Shown here in pieces: positions 24,600 to 37,686 of a DNA stretch of 55,443 nt. The stretch spans positions 4,114-59,556 of the forward strand of contig JAKCWW010000969.1 of assembly GCA_026260175.1 (NCBI GenBank). Reading direction: 5' to 3'. The notes beneath the pieces are model-generated. The model was given only the letters and a program-made list of their open reading frames with translations, did not search any database and was not told where the DNA came from. How positions within the stretch are numbered: position 1 is the stretch's first letter; the number at the start of each line of letters is the position of its first letter. The translations under genes and the position numbers were made by a program. The DNA comes from Reticulitermes lucifugus (Eukaryota; Arthropoda; Insecta; Blattodea; Rhinotermitidae).

Positions 24600-25350
24600 T
24601 CCTTGTCTATTCCTATGCCAGTAGCGGCATCGATTATGCACTCGACCATCTGCTACCTTGTTTCTGGCTTACCCTTGTGGTCAACCCCAGACTTCACGCA
24701 ATAGCAGAGTAAAAAGTCCAAGGGGTTTAAATCGGGTTACCATATCGGTCACGCCACCTATCCGCCTCTTCCTTTCCATCTTTGTTAATAAGTCCCCTTC
24801 CAGTATTCGGTAACTACTATGGTACAATGTGGAGGCCCTCCATCATATTATCCATACAAGATGTATTGTTGCAAAAGGCATGCCCTCTAAACAAAGCGGC
24901 AGCTTTTTTTTTTAGAAAATTTCTGTGTTTTGTATATGTTAAAAGTTCCTCGATGATATTTGTTTCAGGTATGTAGTCGCATACTAGATCACACCGTGCA
25001 TTTGCTGTAAACCTCTGTTCAGAATTACTTTGTCTTATTTTATGTGGATGTTGGTGCCCAATGAGTGAGAATTGCTTGTGTTTTTAATATCATGACGTCT
25101 AAGTTGAACCTTGTTGGTGAGCAGAATGTCAGAATTTGTAGACGGCTGTCGTATAACCAGCTGAAAGGTTTGGATCTTTGGGAATGATACAGATAAATAC
25201 TATCATAATCCACTTTCTCTGTAACTTTATCGGTTCAATACCTTTCGTTACGGAAATTCTGCATGCAATTGTAAGTGGATTTCCTTGCATTGCGCCCAGA
25301 ACATCGTTTTCAAAAAACCTTGTTTTCCCACGTCCTGTTTTCACTCACGG
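24600..25350 (-). pseudogene. mariner-like transposase pseudogene, second subfamily
   Basis: On the minus strand, fragments follow the order of an insect mariner-like transposase: 'VLGAMQGNPLTIACRI' (about 25300), 'IKLQRKW' (25230), 'ILLTNKVQLRRHDIKNTSNS' (about 25120, where the family has the first catalytic Asp as 'FTDE'), 'YLKQISSRNF' (24970), a 'DRYGNPI' segment ending 'KPLGLF' (about 24700, where the family has the WPPRSPDL-type motif) and 'QMVECIIDAATGI' (24620). The catalytic aspartates are not preserved in readable frames, and stops and frameshifts are frequent. It is older than the 20 kb relic and belongs to a different subfamily. The N-terminal limit is uncertain. Confidence 0.65.
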
Positions 25351-26947
25351 GCAGAACAGTTTTTGTTCAAAAATTAGTACAAATTCCGAAGTGTGTTTCA
25401 GTTTTGAAATCTACTCCCAGAGGATTCTGTTGCTGCAGCCCCGTAATTTACATTTTAGGAACTGTATGCACAATCCATGTCGGGGTGTGCCTCATTTGTA
25501 GACTTTAAGGGCTGGTAACTGGTTGAGGTAGTTCTGTTGGGGCTGGAGGTGATGCAACACTAGACTCATAAGGGGTAAATAGCGAGTCATCATCCCCTGT
25601 CATCTATCGAATATTTTACCCTGGCCGTGGTGTAGTACATATAAGTTGATCCTCTTGAAATTCAGATTACAGAAGTTAGAAAATGTACTCCATTGTTTAA
25701 CTGACTTTGTTTGGGATTCTCACATTTTAATTAGTTTATGTAGCGCAATGAAAATCCACGAGGGGCTGAATACAAGTGCTCTCTGAATTTCTAACACTCC
25801 TCTATGAGCAGAGAGAATTAAATGTTCTTTTAAATAATATTGCTTGAAGTAAATATCACTTTTTTCCCCCAGCAATTTCATCTTATTTTCGTTACCCATC
25901 AGAATGCAAGTTTGTAAAGCTCAATTAAATTTTCGAATTCTAGGAACATTTTTATGGTCAACATCAATGCGTTTATTTCTACACTAGGCAGCAAAGAATT
26001 ATTAGAACGCCTAATGGAATGCGGTATTTGACGCATCTCTGTGGTTACCTGCAATAGATCCTTATGTGAAAAGACGCAAGGCTCTTGTCCTCCGAATGAC
26101 TGGATTCCGACTTAATCACAATGTCATTGCTACTGACATACAACTCTTCTGGGTTGTGCCGACAGGTAAGCAGTTAAGTTCATTTTAGAGGAGCATAGTG
26201 CTTCCATCTTCAGGGTCAAACACTTGTAGGAAGCTAAAATCTCACTGTTCCTGCTATTGGAGGTCTTGGTTTCCGCTTGCAGTTTCTCACTGTATGTTAT
26301 ACGTGTGTAAATTGGATGTTACCTTACTCTGTTTAGAATGATAGTAAACCTATCTTTGGGAATTTTCTGTTTTCAGCTTTTTTGATAAATGTTCACGTAA
26401 CGGACAGATAAATCAGTTATTTCATCTGGATATATTTAAAAGATTTTCATAATTAGGTAATTAAATAAGCCTGAACTTACGTTGTTTTATCCGCCAGTAA
26501 CTCGGGATTTACTGTACAGAGGAGTTACATTTCTAATATCCTTGCCTGTCCACCGGAACGTCCTATATGCAACTAACCTGTCAATATTCGCTGACCTGTG
26601 TACATTAGAAAGTTCCTTTCTGTGTATTATCCTAAATTACTCACATTGTTCTTCACCATTAAGTCCAAATATATTCTTGAACACTGTGTTCGTACATCTG
26701 TATTTAATGTCCTTATATCAATATCACACGAACATCCGGCAAGTGAAAATACGATAGTGTCCATATTATCTCCCGCCTCAAAGCGCATCAGGAGGGTGTA
26801 AATAAATCTCGAGGCATTCTAAGCTTTAGCAATAGTTTGCGTTGAGTAACTGCTTTGTAGCTGCCCACAGATTACTCATTATTTTATAAGGAAGCGTGCG
26901 GCATGATATTAGGTTCTAACTTCATAACAACAAGCATCCTTTGTGTA

Positions 26948-26976
26948 CTAACTGACTGACTGACTAACTAACTAAC
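26948..26976. repeat. LINE terminal tail of CTGA/CTAA units
   Basis: 'actgactgactgactaact' followed by further 'aact' units. The equivalent tail of the other LINE copy is at 8965-8985. On the element's own strand it reads as TTAG/TCAG units after the 3' UTR. Confidence 0.85.
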
Positions 26977-27131
26977 TCCTTGGAGCGGAGTCCTTCTTGA
27001 GAAGTTAGCAGGTCCTCATCTAGCCAAGAAATTCCCCGTATTTTATGGAACCCGAAGGTTCATTACCACATACACAACAGCCCGCCACCTGTCCCTATCC
27101 TGAGCCATATCAATCCAGTCCATGTCCCCCA

Positions 27132-27191
27132 NNNNNNNNNNNNNNNNNNNNNNNNNNNNNNNNNNNNNNNNNNNNNNNNNNNNNNNNNNNN
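27132..27191. other. Assembly gap (60 N)
   Basis: A run of 60 unknown bases lies inside the LINE fragment, where repeats commonly break assemblies. Confidence 1.
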
Positions 27192-27283
27192 CTCGTTATG
27201 TAGTCTTCTCCACTCCCCTGTTACCTCGTCCCTCTTAGGCCCAAACATCCTCCTTAGCATCCTATTCTCGAACACCCTCAGCC

Positions 27284-27474
27284 TCCCTGTCACCACAGCA
27301 TGGCGCGTCCTCAGGTTGCGGATGGAGGAACGGCCTCCGGGTATGGAGGGTAGTTGTGAATACATTGAATAAACAGTCGCGGACAACCGACAAGGGGTGG
27401 ACCTTTAGCTTGGGTGTTGGATGAGGTGCTAACAACTCCTCACCGTAAAAAAAGTACCACGTTACAAAACACGT
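27284..27474 (-). repeat. Dispersed ~190 bp repeat unit, copy joined to LINE end
   Basis: On the minus strand the unit runs from 'gtaacgtggtactttttt' through 'ggtgaggagttgttagcacc', 'ggtccaccccttgtcgg' and 'gaggccgttcctccatccgc' to 'gacgcgccatgctgtggtga'. It then passes directly into LINE coding sequence. The copy at 9461-9660 shows the unit exists apart from the LINE, so this junction is probably where a truncated LINE landed in or beside it. The open frame crossing the junction (27063-27386) is therefore chimeric. Confidence 0.7.
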
Positions 27475-29424
27475 CCTTTGTGTACGTCATTTTAATTTCA
27501 TCTTGCGTCTCCTTTACATTTGTTGTTCCCAGACACTTCACTCAGGCTTTTCTATAGATTTACTTCCGAGAACAATCGGTGATAAGAGCTATGCCTTCAT
27601 ACCGCACTTCACTACTCATTAACGTTCAGATGACTTTATTTCCCTCACACTAGAACTTTCAGCACCAAATATCTTATTACCGAGTTCTTGCACTTTGAAA
27701 AATGTTCTGAAATTCAATTTTCGCCTCGCCTGTAGTTGTGTCGCAGTCTGTACTATGTCATGTCGCGCGCACACTCCGTCTTTTGCATGAACTTTTCTGT
27801 TTCTGCGGCTTGAACGAAGGAAGAGGAAACCGAAGTCTGGTGAATACGCTGATTGTGGGACCTTTGTGATTTGCTACGTACAATCTGAAAGAGTTCTATG
27901 CGGTGACGGGTTGTCATGGTGAATCAATCACACGCCAAGCTTTCACTCCTGCGGTTGCTTCCTTCAAATAGAATACCGCGAATATTACAAAACTTCAAAA
28001 TAGTTACGCCCTTTTATTGTCCCTCTTTTTTCGATTATTTTCGGATTTTGCATCTATGCCATATAGTCTGAGTTAGTGACATCTTCGGAAGGTATAACAT
28101 AAATCAGTAATAAATAAATGAATGAATAAATAAAATATTCCGTCTTAAATGATGAGTTTACCTTTCGATTATCTACATATCGTAGAGGGAGAACTCACCT
28201 TTATGGTTTGTCTGTTATAATTTCTGCTTCGTACTAAGAAGAACCCAGATTATATTCTCGATCTAGATGTTTATCCCCCTCACTGAGATTTTATGGCATT
28301 TTACTATGCTGTACCAGGTATAAGGTGTAATATATGAAGCCTCGACCAATTTTATCCCAATCCTTTCCAATTTTTCATTCACATTCGTAACAGATGTAAC
28401 TGATATTTCGGAACTGGTACATTGTCCAGGCTAATAGCCCACAACATTTCTGAAATTACCTGTCTCGTTATTTGCAGTTCGTTTATTTTATGTTTTAATA
28501 TGATAGATATTGATATTTGACGAGGAACCATACTTTGTAATTCCAGATCTGTTATTATGCATCCCGGTTATGGAATGACGTCGCTAAATGTCCATCAGTG
28601 TTGTCCTGTGTGATGTTTATTTTTGTATGACAACACAATTTGGTGAATTAAATTTTGAGTTTTCTAAGCAGTGAGGTTTAGGTTGGTGGTCTTCTAGGTT
28701 AATACATTGCATAATCTTAACATGTGGATACCAATGTTTCGAAAGAAGCTGCCCCTTGCTGCTGATGTTGAGACAGTCAAATTAAGTCTTTTGTGAAAAA
28801 TAAATTTATGCTATTGTTTAGACCAGTGAAGTCTACTGGTGTACATCATTGGATTGGTGCTACATTACTAAGGACACTGTACCAACTATAAAGGTTGCTT
28901 ATTGTTGATATGAGATAGTGATCACTTTCGGCGGAATTGAAGGGTCCGTGATTGATTTGTGGTGTATTTCACGATTTCTTTCTATGACTATCATGAAAGA
29001 TTTGTAAATGACGCTGTGTTGATGGGTGTGGCAGTGGCTTATTTTAAATTGTTGTCACATAGTTCTACTGAGATTGACAAAAATAACGATAACTTCAGTG
29101 AAGGTAGGCGGTGTTCCGGAGGGAATTTAAAGTCTAGATTTCTGAACACGAGGTAAGGGATGAATTACCGAGTGCGACACACGTGAGTGGTTATTTAATA
29201 GTACTGTTGCAGTGTCCGCCTTTAAGTGATTCGTAAAATCATGTAAATTTTATACTGGCAGAGGAGTGTAATGACCGAGCCCAGAAACGGGCACCTTCGA
29301 TGCACAGAACACAGGTTTTATTGTCTGAACCAACTTTGCATTGTAATTGACATGCCACATTCTTTATAAAAAAAGTAAATACCAATATGTGGGTCTTATT
29401 AAATAATTTTCTTCATGGCTTTGC
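27475..29424. other. Non-coding stretch, no gene recognised
   Basis: Open frames are short (at most 65 codons). An A-rich run with 'aataaataaatgaatgaata' lies near 28110-28135. Nothing else stands out. Confidence 0.55.
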
Positions 29425-29640
29425 AGCCCTAGTGGGCGTATACCTCCTCATTGTTAAAGCATCGAGATCAAACTCAGACACACCACACTCGGTAGGAATC
29501 CTCTGGACGAGCTATCGGCCCGCCGCAGAGACACACAACACTCAGACAGACAGACATCCATGCCCTCGACTGAATTCAAACCCGCAATCCCAGCAAGCGA
29601 GCTGCCGCAGACCCACGCCTTAGACCACATGGCCACTGGG
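29425..29640 (-). mobile_element. tRNA-derived SINE, distinct head
   Basis: On the minus strand the head has an A box at 29616-29627 (tggtctaaggcg) and a B box at 29572-29583 (gggtttgaattc), with 'tgcggcagctcgcttgctgg' between them. The tRNA-like head differs from the 13.9 and 39.5 kb families. A short 'cagacagacaga' run lies in the body. No target-site duplication was identified and the 3' limit is approximate. Confidence 0.65.
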
Positions 29641-29789
29641 ATTGGCCTTATGGAATAATGCCTAAGGAATATTTTGTCTCTTTTAATTTTATTAATGCAG
29701 CTTCTTAGAACAGAAATTATTGAGGAAAGTAGCCTGCATTTTCTGTAATGTTTAATATAGATTCTAGGTTTGGATTTGATATAACACAC

Positions 29790-31689
29790 GCAGACAGAAG
29801 CATAAGCGGGAGATTAAGCATTTTAAAATAGGAACTCCGCGTGACTCCGCTATGCAGCTGTCTATTCGTATAAGCTAAGAATTTCAGGACTTCTTACAAA
29901 CGTCCTGTGAAGTAGATTGTAAGTGAATGAGGTAAATTGAATGTAAGCAATATATAATACTCTACATGCTGTCTCAGTCTTAAATTAAGTGAATTCCATG
30001 ATTTTCATATTCTAAATATAGAATATGACTGACGTAGCAGAATAAATATGAGGCGTTTTTGAAACACCTGTTTCGAAGCGATAATAATGCGAGACAAGGG
30101 TCGAACGGTTCTCAAGTGAGGATCGATGTCGTGTCTACATTTCGTTGGACCATTATTAAAGATTGTAAATACGAAATATTTAACATCTGAAATGGTTCAG
30201 TGACTCGTACTGAATATTATTTCCTTTTATCTTTCACTCTATTATTTCTGATGATGAAAAATGAGGAAGTCCATAGTGTTGTATAAATTTCCTCTACGCC
30301 GCCTTACCTACTGATATGTCAGGATACACTGTACTGGATATTGGTTTGACAGTAGGGGATCCACCAGATAATAAAGTCTGTTTGCAGAGTTCTCCAAGCG
30401 ACACGGAGAAAAAAAGGAGATGGAAGAAGAAACACAATTTTATCTGGCAGCGAAACATAGGTAGGCTCCACATCCTCGGGGTATACAACAAAAATAGGAT
30501 ATAATATGGTTTGAGGTATTGGTATCCGATATCTCATTAGCGACTTATGGAGGAGGGTCCTCCGGGAAGTCCCAGAACTCGCGCTTGTGTTCCCAAGTGT
30601 GTGGATGAGTGAGAAAATGTGTGAATTATGTAAGCGGGACTGCGAACTTCACTGTACAGAGCGTGAGTGCAAGTGTGAGGAAACTTTGGAAGCGTAACAG
30701 TATAGTTGCTTTATTCCAGAATATACCTTTAATACTTTAAACTACAGATGAAACTGCACATCGAGTCAGTTGGGTGAGTGAAGATAAATATGAGATTTTC
30801 TCGGAAGTCAGAATTCGAATTTTTTCTTCGATACTTTACAGTCTTGTATGTACATGCCAACTTTTCGGGAAAAACCTTTGCCTGTACCTTCAGGTTCAGA
30901 GAGCAAGGGACTAAACTTTTTAACGTTCGGAACAATAATAAATGTCCAAAATTAAATTCACAAATAAGTTACGAAAAGACTAGATTTCAGAAGTGTTGCC
31001 TGCCGTTCGGCGTGCAATATTTTATGTTTCCATCTGTTATCTAAACACGTACAGATTATGTAAAACATTCGACACTCTCTCGTCTGCTCCAGGTTTCAAT
31101 GAGCGTAATAGTTTCATCTATCGCCCTTATGGAAAAAACACACACAGTGTTTGAAAACGCGGTGTTAATAAGACTATTTGGACTTAGGGATTGACAGGAG
31201 AATGAGAAAAATTGTATTACAAGGCAATTCACAGTTTTTAAGAAATAATTACGTGGAGGTCAAATCAGTGAGATTGAGCTGGCCGGGACGTGTGGATGTT
31301 CTTTAATTTGTCCTTGCACTGAACGCCTTCATCCATCGGGAAATTCCGCAAGAGCTGCGGTGCTTAGGGACACGATTAAAGGGACACTCTTCTGCACACT
31401 TGGGATATTTGAAACGGACAATATATTTATCGGATGGGAAGAACCTATTTGCGAGACGTAAACATAGATATAAGGATGCATGACGTCAGTTAAGACAGTG
31501 ACTCGCAAGTGTTACTGGGCATATATTTTTATTGATAAACACAGGTAAATAGGATTGTTTATTATGTGTACTTTTAGTATATTTATTAATTTTTTCGGAA
31601 TGGGAAGCACAAGTTGAGCGTTCTTCTGTATGTTGTAAAATAAAACGGAATGAAAAGCAAGGATCTTGTGGAAAGGATAAAGTCGCACC
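29790..31689. other. Non-coding stretch, no gene recognised
   Basis: No frame over 90 codons and no repeat that I can align elsewhere in the window. Confidence 0.5.
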
Positions 31690-31830
31690 TCATATCTTAG
31701 AGGCTATGCACGCCCCTGGTTCAAAGCAGTCACCGTGGCCGTCTGAGACGTGGTACGTGGTCACTTTACAGAGTGCCCATTAAGGAGGTCAAGACCCACC
31801 TCTGTCACTGTTGTTGTACCGCACACAAGG
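31690..31830 (+). mobile_element. Possible tRNA-derived SINE remnant
   Basis: The segment 'gtggccgtctgagacgtggt' followed, about 45 bases on, by a B-box-like 'aggtcaagaccc' resembles a decayed tRNA-like head. The remainder is too diverged to align with other copies here. A 123-codon frame (31750-32121) runs through it but shows no domain. Confidence 0.35.
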
Positions 31831-32486
31831 AAGAAAAAACATAAAGAAATCTACCCGCAACTTACTCAGATCCGCACTGATTCAGTTTTAGATTCCTTCG
31901 TGTTTCTTCTTAAGTGTACGAATGTCATCGTAATGCTGAACTCGTGCTGCCGGTCGCTTCTAGGAACTAAGACGCCTTCATTACGTTTCGTAACTTTTTT
32001 TCGCCTGAATCTCAGTTTGGCTTACGGAGATTTTCAGAAACTGAATTTAGTCTGCTTGTTAATTCAACGGTCTTGTACTGCATCTGTCATCTTCATTAGG
32101 TTTATCACCACGACATCTTAGTTCAGTTTTCTAATAATGATGCGTAGTGCTTGCTATATAAATAATTGAAACCATGCGGAGGAGAACGTTAGAATCTCGA
32201 AATTAAGTAAAAAAGAATTTTGACAATTTTTAATGGAGACAACATAGAATTGTATGCTAAGAAATCGGAGCGACTTTATACAGGGTGGATGTATTTGAAC
32301 CACGTGGTTTAGTATGAGGTTTAGTGAGGTGTTTAAATGGCATGGTAATTAACCGTCAGGATTCATATAAAACAGAAATCCGTTGCAGGCCGTGCGAGAA
32401 TAAACTTTTCTAAAAAAAAAAAGACCATGTTCCTTGGTGTATCTGATTGTGTTATTTGATTACTTATCATTACATCAGTATTGCGC

Positions 32487-32509
32487 ATATATATATATAT
32501 ATATATATT
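32487..32509. repeat. AT dinucleotide microsatellite
   Basis: Pure (AT)n of about 11 units, seen directly. Confidence 0.95.
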
Positions 32510-35500
32510 AATGTCGAATTGTGTGTTTAATGCTTCAGTTTCATTCCCATTGTGCAGTTCTTAAATGTCAATAATGCAAACGCATGTAGTCATGAAAAGA
32601 ATGAAGTAGTGAAAGTAAAATATTATAATAGATTGAGGCACCAAATATATTTCTTGAATATGTCTCATTTTGAGTTTCAATAGTTTCTTTATTCCCCTGT
32701 GACTACTTCCGTATTTAATGTTTATTAACATCGTCACGTTCCACTTTCGCCGGCCTATAATTGTAATAATAATCACTAGTCATTAAATTTATCACCACCA
32801 CCATCTTCTTCCTTCCAGCTACCAATCTACTTCGCCATTTTCTTTCACCGTTTACACCTACTTGAGATCAGATAATTAATAAATACCGTCCGTACCAACC
32901 ATACCAAGCCAAATGGCACAGAAAGCAATCACGATTTTGCCGATACACCTCTTTCTTACCGAAACTTCAACATCGTTCTATTATTTCATGTCATTTCATA
33001 AAGATGTCATCATTTGATATTCATAATGAGCATGTACTGTGCAGTAATTCACGTGTTCACATATGTCAACTCAGTCATGTGAATGTCTTGTTTCAAACCT
33101 TACTCGGTAACACGTGAAAGTGTTATTATTCCCTTCTGCCACATAGTTATAAATTAACTTTGATTTCAGCAAGAACCAAAAACATTGAATATGAATTAAT
33201 TCCTTACAACCCATATATAAATACTTAAAAATTTCCACGGCCGTTAGAACCTCCATACTTAGAAGTTACATTTTATAATCATCCAATAATATTTCATTCT
33301 GTGTAGTCTAGTGTATGATTTTAGGGCTGCATCATTAAATACACAAATAACCAAACCCAACTCTTCGTATGCCAATGTTCGTCGTTATATAACTGCTTCG
33401 TCTGCTAGCTTCGTACTGACATTGTGGCGGACGGCACTGTCTCGGTTTTCAGGGTAGGAGTTTAAGAACATGGAGGAAGCATTTTCATCTAAAATGTGGA
33501 TACCCACGTGCCAGACTTCGCTGCTTCGTGGGTCGAATCGAGAAAACTACACCTTGGAAGTACATGCTAATGGAAACCTGAAATCGTGATCTCACCTTTT
33601 ACCCGATTAAAGAGTTTTATGGCTTGAATCAGGTTTATTGTAAAAAAGAATCAAATGAAAATCCGTATTTAAAATTGATGATGGGAAAATCAATAAGCTT
33701 ATATTCACTCTGAGCTTTAACAAAGTTCGGTTAACGAATTTCTCTGTTAGCCTCATTGATAAATTGACACTTCTTTTTTCGACGTGTGTAAAGAATTTTT
33801 ACTGCAATGAAAGCCTGCTGACAGAAGCATGCCCAGATGAAGTTCAGAATCTCAGCCGTGAACTTCTGCCAGTAAGGGGATAATTACGGACTGGTGTTAT
33901 TCAGCAGCAATATGGCTTCTTTCTCTCTTTTATGATTCCTGCTTACAAAACCCATAAACTAAGGCTTGTCTATTTACTTCTTTCTTTGTCTTTCAATATA
34001 CCTAAAGAAACACAGAAGGGGATTATTTTTACTTTTGTACTGTGTTATGTGCTGTGCGAATAACTTCGCAATAATAGAATAGAACTTGTAATACAAAGAC
34101 ATCGAGAACAATGAGATGTGTGAATTCACGAATAACGCTTGTGGAATACACATGTACTGCGAGATTGGGTTTGGAGTATAAGTCTACCGAAAATTTATTT
34201 TTATTGTATGTTTTTAAGGTTTTCGTTTTATGATGAAATTCAAAAATAGGCCCATAGAAATTCCGATTAAAACAAAGTGAAACTGTTGTCACTTGGTTAG
34301 AACAAGTAGGACTCATTGCCTAACAGTTGTTAGGTACATTTATAGCGTTGAAGAAATTGTTTGTCCGACACAGAGAGTAAACTCATTCAATGCCATTCGA
34401 CAGATTACCCACTTTAATGCAGCACAGGGAGAGTGGAACCGAACGGCACTTCAGGAACAAAAAATGCCATAACACCAGCTTGTTGCAGTGACGAATATCA
34501 CGGTACGAGGTTTGAGGTTTTCACGTCAGTGACTGCGAAGACTGTCGTCGTCTTCCATGTGACGCCACATAGCCTGTTATAAATTAAGCGATATAAGGAT
34601 ATGTAAGTTTTTCAGCAAAGATTGAGATTCTAAAACCGAATGAAGCATAGGTGTCACACTTCCTGTTATTGCTTCTAACTTATGGTCTCCTTCATAACTA
34701 CTAACAACTGTGACTGCTACATAAAGACGGTGTAAAATGCCTGGCTTTAAGCTAATAAGTGCATATGTATATATGTATATATATATCCTTCACTGAAAAG
34801 AACGTCTGTGGTGACTAAGAAACAGACGTTTTTGCAACTACTCGAAATTCCTGTTACTTGGGACTCAGGTGCCAAGCTATCAAGTTTGTGATATTAAAAC
34901 ATTTTCGCATTCTCCCTCTGATCACTGCTTTTAGCAGTACTTACGTAAATTCCTTAAAGGACTTTAAAAATTGTTGTCTGTATATTGCAAGTTTTCTGCC
35001 ATTAGCATGCCTCACACATATAATAGAGTGTAAAGCTTACATACATTTCCAACACGGGAATAGAAAATTGAATTTTAAAAGCAAGTTTGCAATGTTATTT
35101 TTATCTAATTCTTTCGGTACTTTAGAACACTCACGAACCAGAAAATATGTTAAAGGAACATCAGTTTGTGACCCCAAGCTACAATAAGACAGAAAAATTG
35201 CCTCTAGTGTTGTACATATTCCATGAAATAATCTTATTGTGTATATTTAAAACCAAATAATTGCACGTGCAAAAATTACAGTGACATTACATTAACTCGC
35301 TGCTTAATCTTCCACATTTTCGGCTGTTGACAGCCATCCTCTTGGACAACAATTATCACAAAGGAATTATGTTGATGTAGGTACATCTCATCTTTAACAT
35401 ACAGCCCCGTTGATATTGGCATTTAAAGAAATTACTATTATATCAGTGAATTATAATGAAATATTGTGAGGTTGCATATACAGTAGTTAAAATAATATTA

Positions 35501-36680
35501 AGACTAGAGATGTATACAAATGGCATAGCATTAATATTGTGCTAATATTTGTAGCATCCAAACATATATATCCATATCATATTCGATCCAAAAGGATCTT
35601 AATTCACGTACTGCAGAAAAGGTGTGCACTATGCGACAGAATACTCTGATAGTGCTAACATGACTTTACCTCCATCAGAGAGGTATGATAATATATTGAG
35701 AGATGAATTGCTTATTACCTCTTATATAGTAAACTGACAGAAAATTGTGTCAAGATGTAATTTAGAATGGATAACTTAGTTTGTACTTAATCTCCGCGAA
35801 ATTCATGCCTCGGGGTAAAATTATAAGGCTATAACTAAGTGTTCGGCACAATTCACCTACATGAACAGTCTGGTTGCAAGAGACATAAATGCCACATGCA
35901 TTTGCGGTAATAACTTCCATACAGAGTTCTCGTTTTAAAAAGAGCGTGGGTGTTTAAAATATAATTTTGTTATTTCCCCTCATAAGCACAAAGTCTGAAA
36001 AGTTGGCACGTTTTTAATACGTGGTCGTGTTATACGGAGGAAATGTTGAATTGTAGCGAATGAAATACTGGCCGCGCAATAAATCTGTTGAAACTTGAGG
36101 AATATCGTTATTGAAAAACACCTTCCTTCCCCCCTCCTAGTGCTTTAACTTATAAATGTAGGTTGTGGTTCGTGATAAAACTGCGGGGCAAGTCGCATAA
36201 CTGTGGTGAAAAGCAGCGTTGTGCAACATCGGGTCACCTCCACGGCGAACTTTCCCCTTCCACCCTCCCTGAGTTCACTTTAAAGTGGATGTTCCCGGGC
36301 AGCTGCAAGTGTCACTGATCTGACAACTGTTTGTATAAGAGATAGGTCGTACCAGTATTATTGCAGCCTCTTGATATTTGAACTGACATCCACGGTAATA
36401 AAGATTATGGCACATTCTTTCCTGTAACGCTCAGTAAGATGTAGTGGGGCGTGGAGGTAAAACTAAACCGTTCTGGTTCTTGGCGAGTTTGAAGTTTCAC
36501 GCTCGAAGTGTTTTAAACACCAAAATAAGAGTAGAATATTTCACGCGGTGCTCAGTAGCCGGAAAGGTCCATGGATCTTGTAGTCTTTTGAACTAGGCTC
36601 CAAACCGAATAATCCCACTCTTTCAATCGAGAATTGCCTAATAGCCATTCATCCTGCAGGAACATTTTTATTCAGGGATC
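32510..36680. other. AT-rich non-coding stretch, no gene recognised
   Basis: Open frames reach 109 codons (34858-35187, plus) without recognisable features. A short TA-rich run (tatatgtatatatatat) lies near 34765-34788. The words 'gaggttttcacgtcagtgac' near 34515 resemble a motif I associate with insect retroelement repeats, but no matching copy was located here. Confidence 0.5.
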
Positions 36681-36865
36681 GTACCATAGCTTAGGCGGCT
36701 AGCCGCCGGCCTCTCCCCGCTGTGGCTCAGGTTCATGTCCATACCAACTTTGTTTGAGATTTCTGGTGGAGAGGCCCTTTGAGAGGTGTTCATCTAAGTC
36801 CTTCGGGATTCCGCTGCCAGTGTCATTCCACCAGAGCTTCATAATCATTCATCTATCACCCGCAC
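36681..36865 (+). mobile_element. tRNA-derived SINE, 14 kb family, diverged
   Basis: An A box at 36687-36698 (tagcttaggcgg) is followed by 'ctagccgccggcctctcccc', which mirrors the head of the 13.9 kb copy, and a decayed B box at 36728-36739 (ggttcatgtcc). The body runs through 'gtccttcgggattccgctgc' to 'cataatcattcatc'. No target-site duplication was found. Confidence 0.7.
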
Positions 36866-37606
36866 CACATAATCTTAGAAATGTACAGCCTCGTTAAATA
36901 AACTCTTAAAAATCGGAATATCTGACGTCGAAATGTTATTTTTAAGATTGTTAATCGAAGGTGGCATGTTTATTATGTTAAGATTATCAGGAATATCGCC
37001 TTCAAGTTGAGCTCGTAGTGATCCGTTCGATGAAAGGGTAGTACTCTAAGCATGTAACATGCATTTCTTCCGGCGTTAAGAAAAAACTCTTATGTGGATT
37101 GTGTTGTGATAGTATACAAGGAATCTTTTAAGGTGGTTTCGTTTGTCAGACTGTCTGAAAAATTGCATGTAGATGTTAAAAGTACAATCTTCTGAGATGC
37201 GACGCCGAGCATTTACTAGAAATCTACCAAACTACGTCTCATGCATTTAAGTAGCTCACATGCGAAGAATTATGTTCGTTTGATCGTAGACGGTTGTGAT
37301 CAAAAGTATAAATATATCTGCTTGGCAGACCTGGTACTATTAATAAACTGAACAGAATACTTACACATATAAATGACAGATTTCCGTTTAATGTCTCTTA
37401 TTGTTACTTTATAAAGCAGTAACATATTTGTTAGTACACCGTATAGGACAAGAAATGAAAAATCGGTCATAGGTGTCAGAGTGCTTTACTGAAATTTGGA
37501 TGAAAATAATGTAGGGAGAAGAATAGCAACTCTTCTGGATCCACACCCAGGGCATATTTCGTGTTTTCAAAACCGGCTTTCTTTAATATCTACGTTTCTT
37601 CTGAAT

Positions 37607-37620
37607 ACACAAATATTAAT
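37607..37620. repeat. Target-site duplication, left, of inverted-repeat element 1
   Basis: 'acacaaatattaat' is repeated exactly at 38249-38262, immediately outside the element. Confidence 0.8.
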
Positions 37621-37684
37621 TGATCAACTCACACCAACAAATGCACCAAAACAAGTTTGTCACTGATTTCTTTATTAAAAGATT

Positions 37685-37686
37685 NN
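37685..37686. other. Two unknown bases
   Basis: Two Ns lie in the left arm; the right arm suggests what should be there only approximately. Confidence 1.

Larger units (their letters stand above)
26948..27283 (-). pseudogene. Truncated LINE 3' end, better preserved copy, with assembly gap
   Basis: Read on the minus strand it starts inside the polyprotein at 'RLRVFENRMLRRMFGPKRDE' and continues 'VTGEWRRLHNE'. It is interrupted by 60 Ns, then resumes at '[17 protein letters not shown]' and ends 'VMNLRVP' with a TAA at 27045-27043. A ~66 bp 3' UTR follows, then a tail of CTGA/CTAA-type units (26948-26976 on the plus strand). It matches the degenerate copy at 8965-9460, including the tail. Only the last part of the ORF is present, so it is a dead-on-arrival insertion. 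The gap is much smaller than the missing protein segment, so its length is probably arbitrary or the copy carries a deletion. Confidence 0.85.

Noticed and set aside
24994..25008. 'caccgtgcatttg' as another copy of the inverted-element tail
   Set aside because: Only a short match, lying inside the mariner relic, with no arm sequence beside it.
27063..27386. 107-codon frame as a gene
   Set aside because: It crosses a repeat-LINE junction and an assembly gap; it is a chimeric repeat product.
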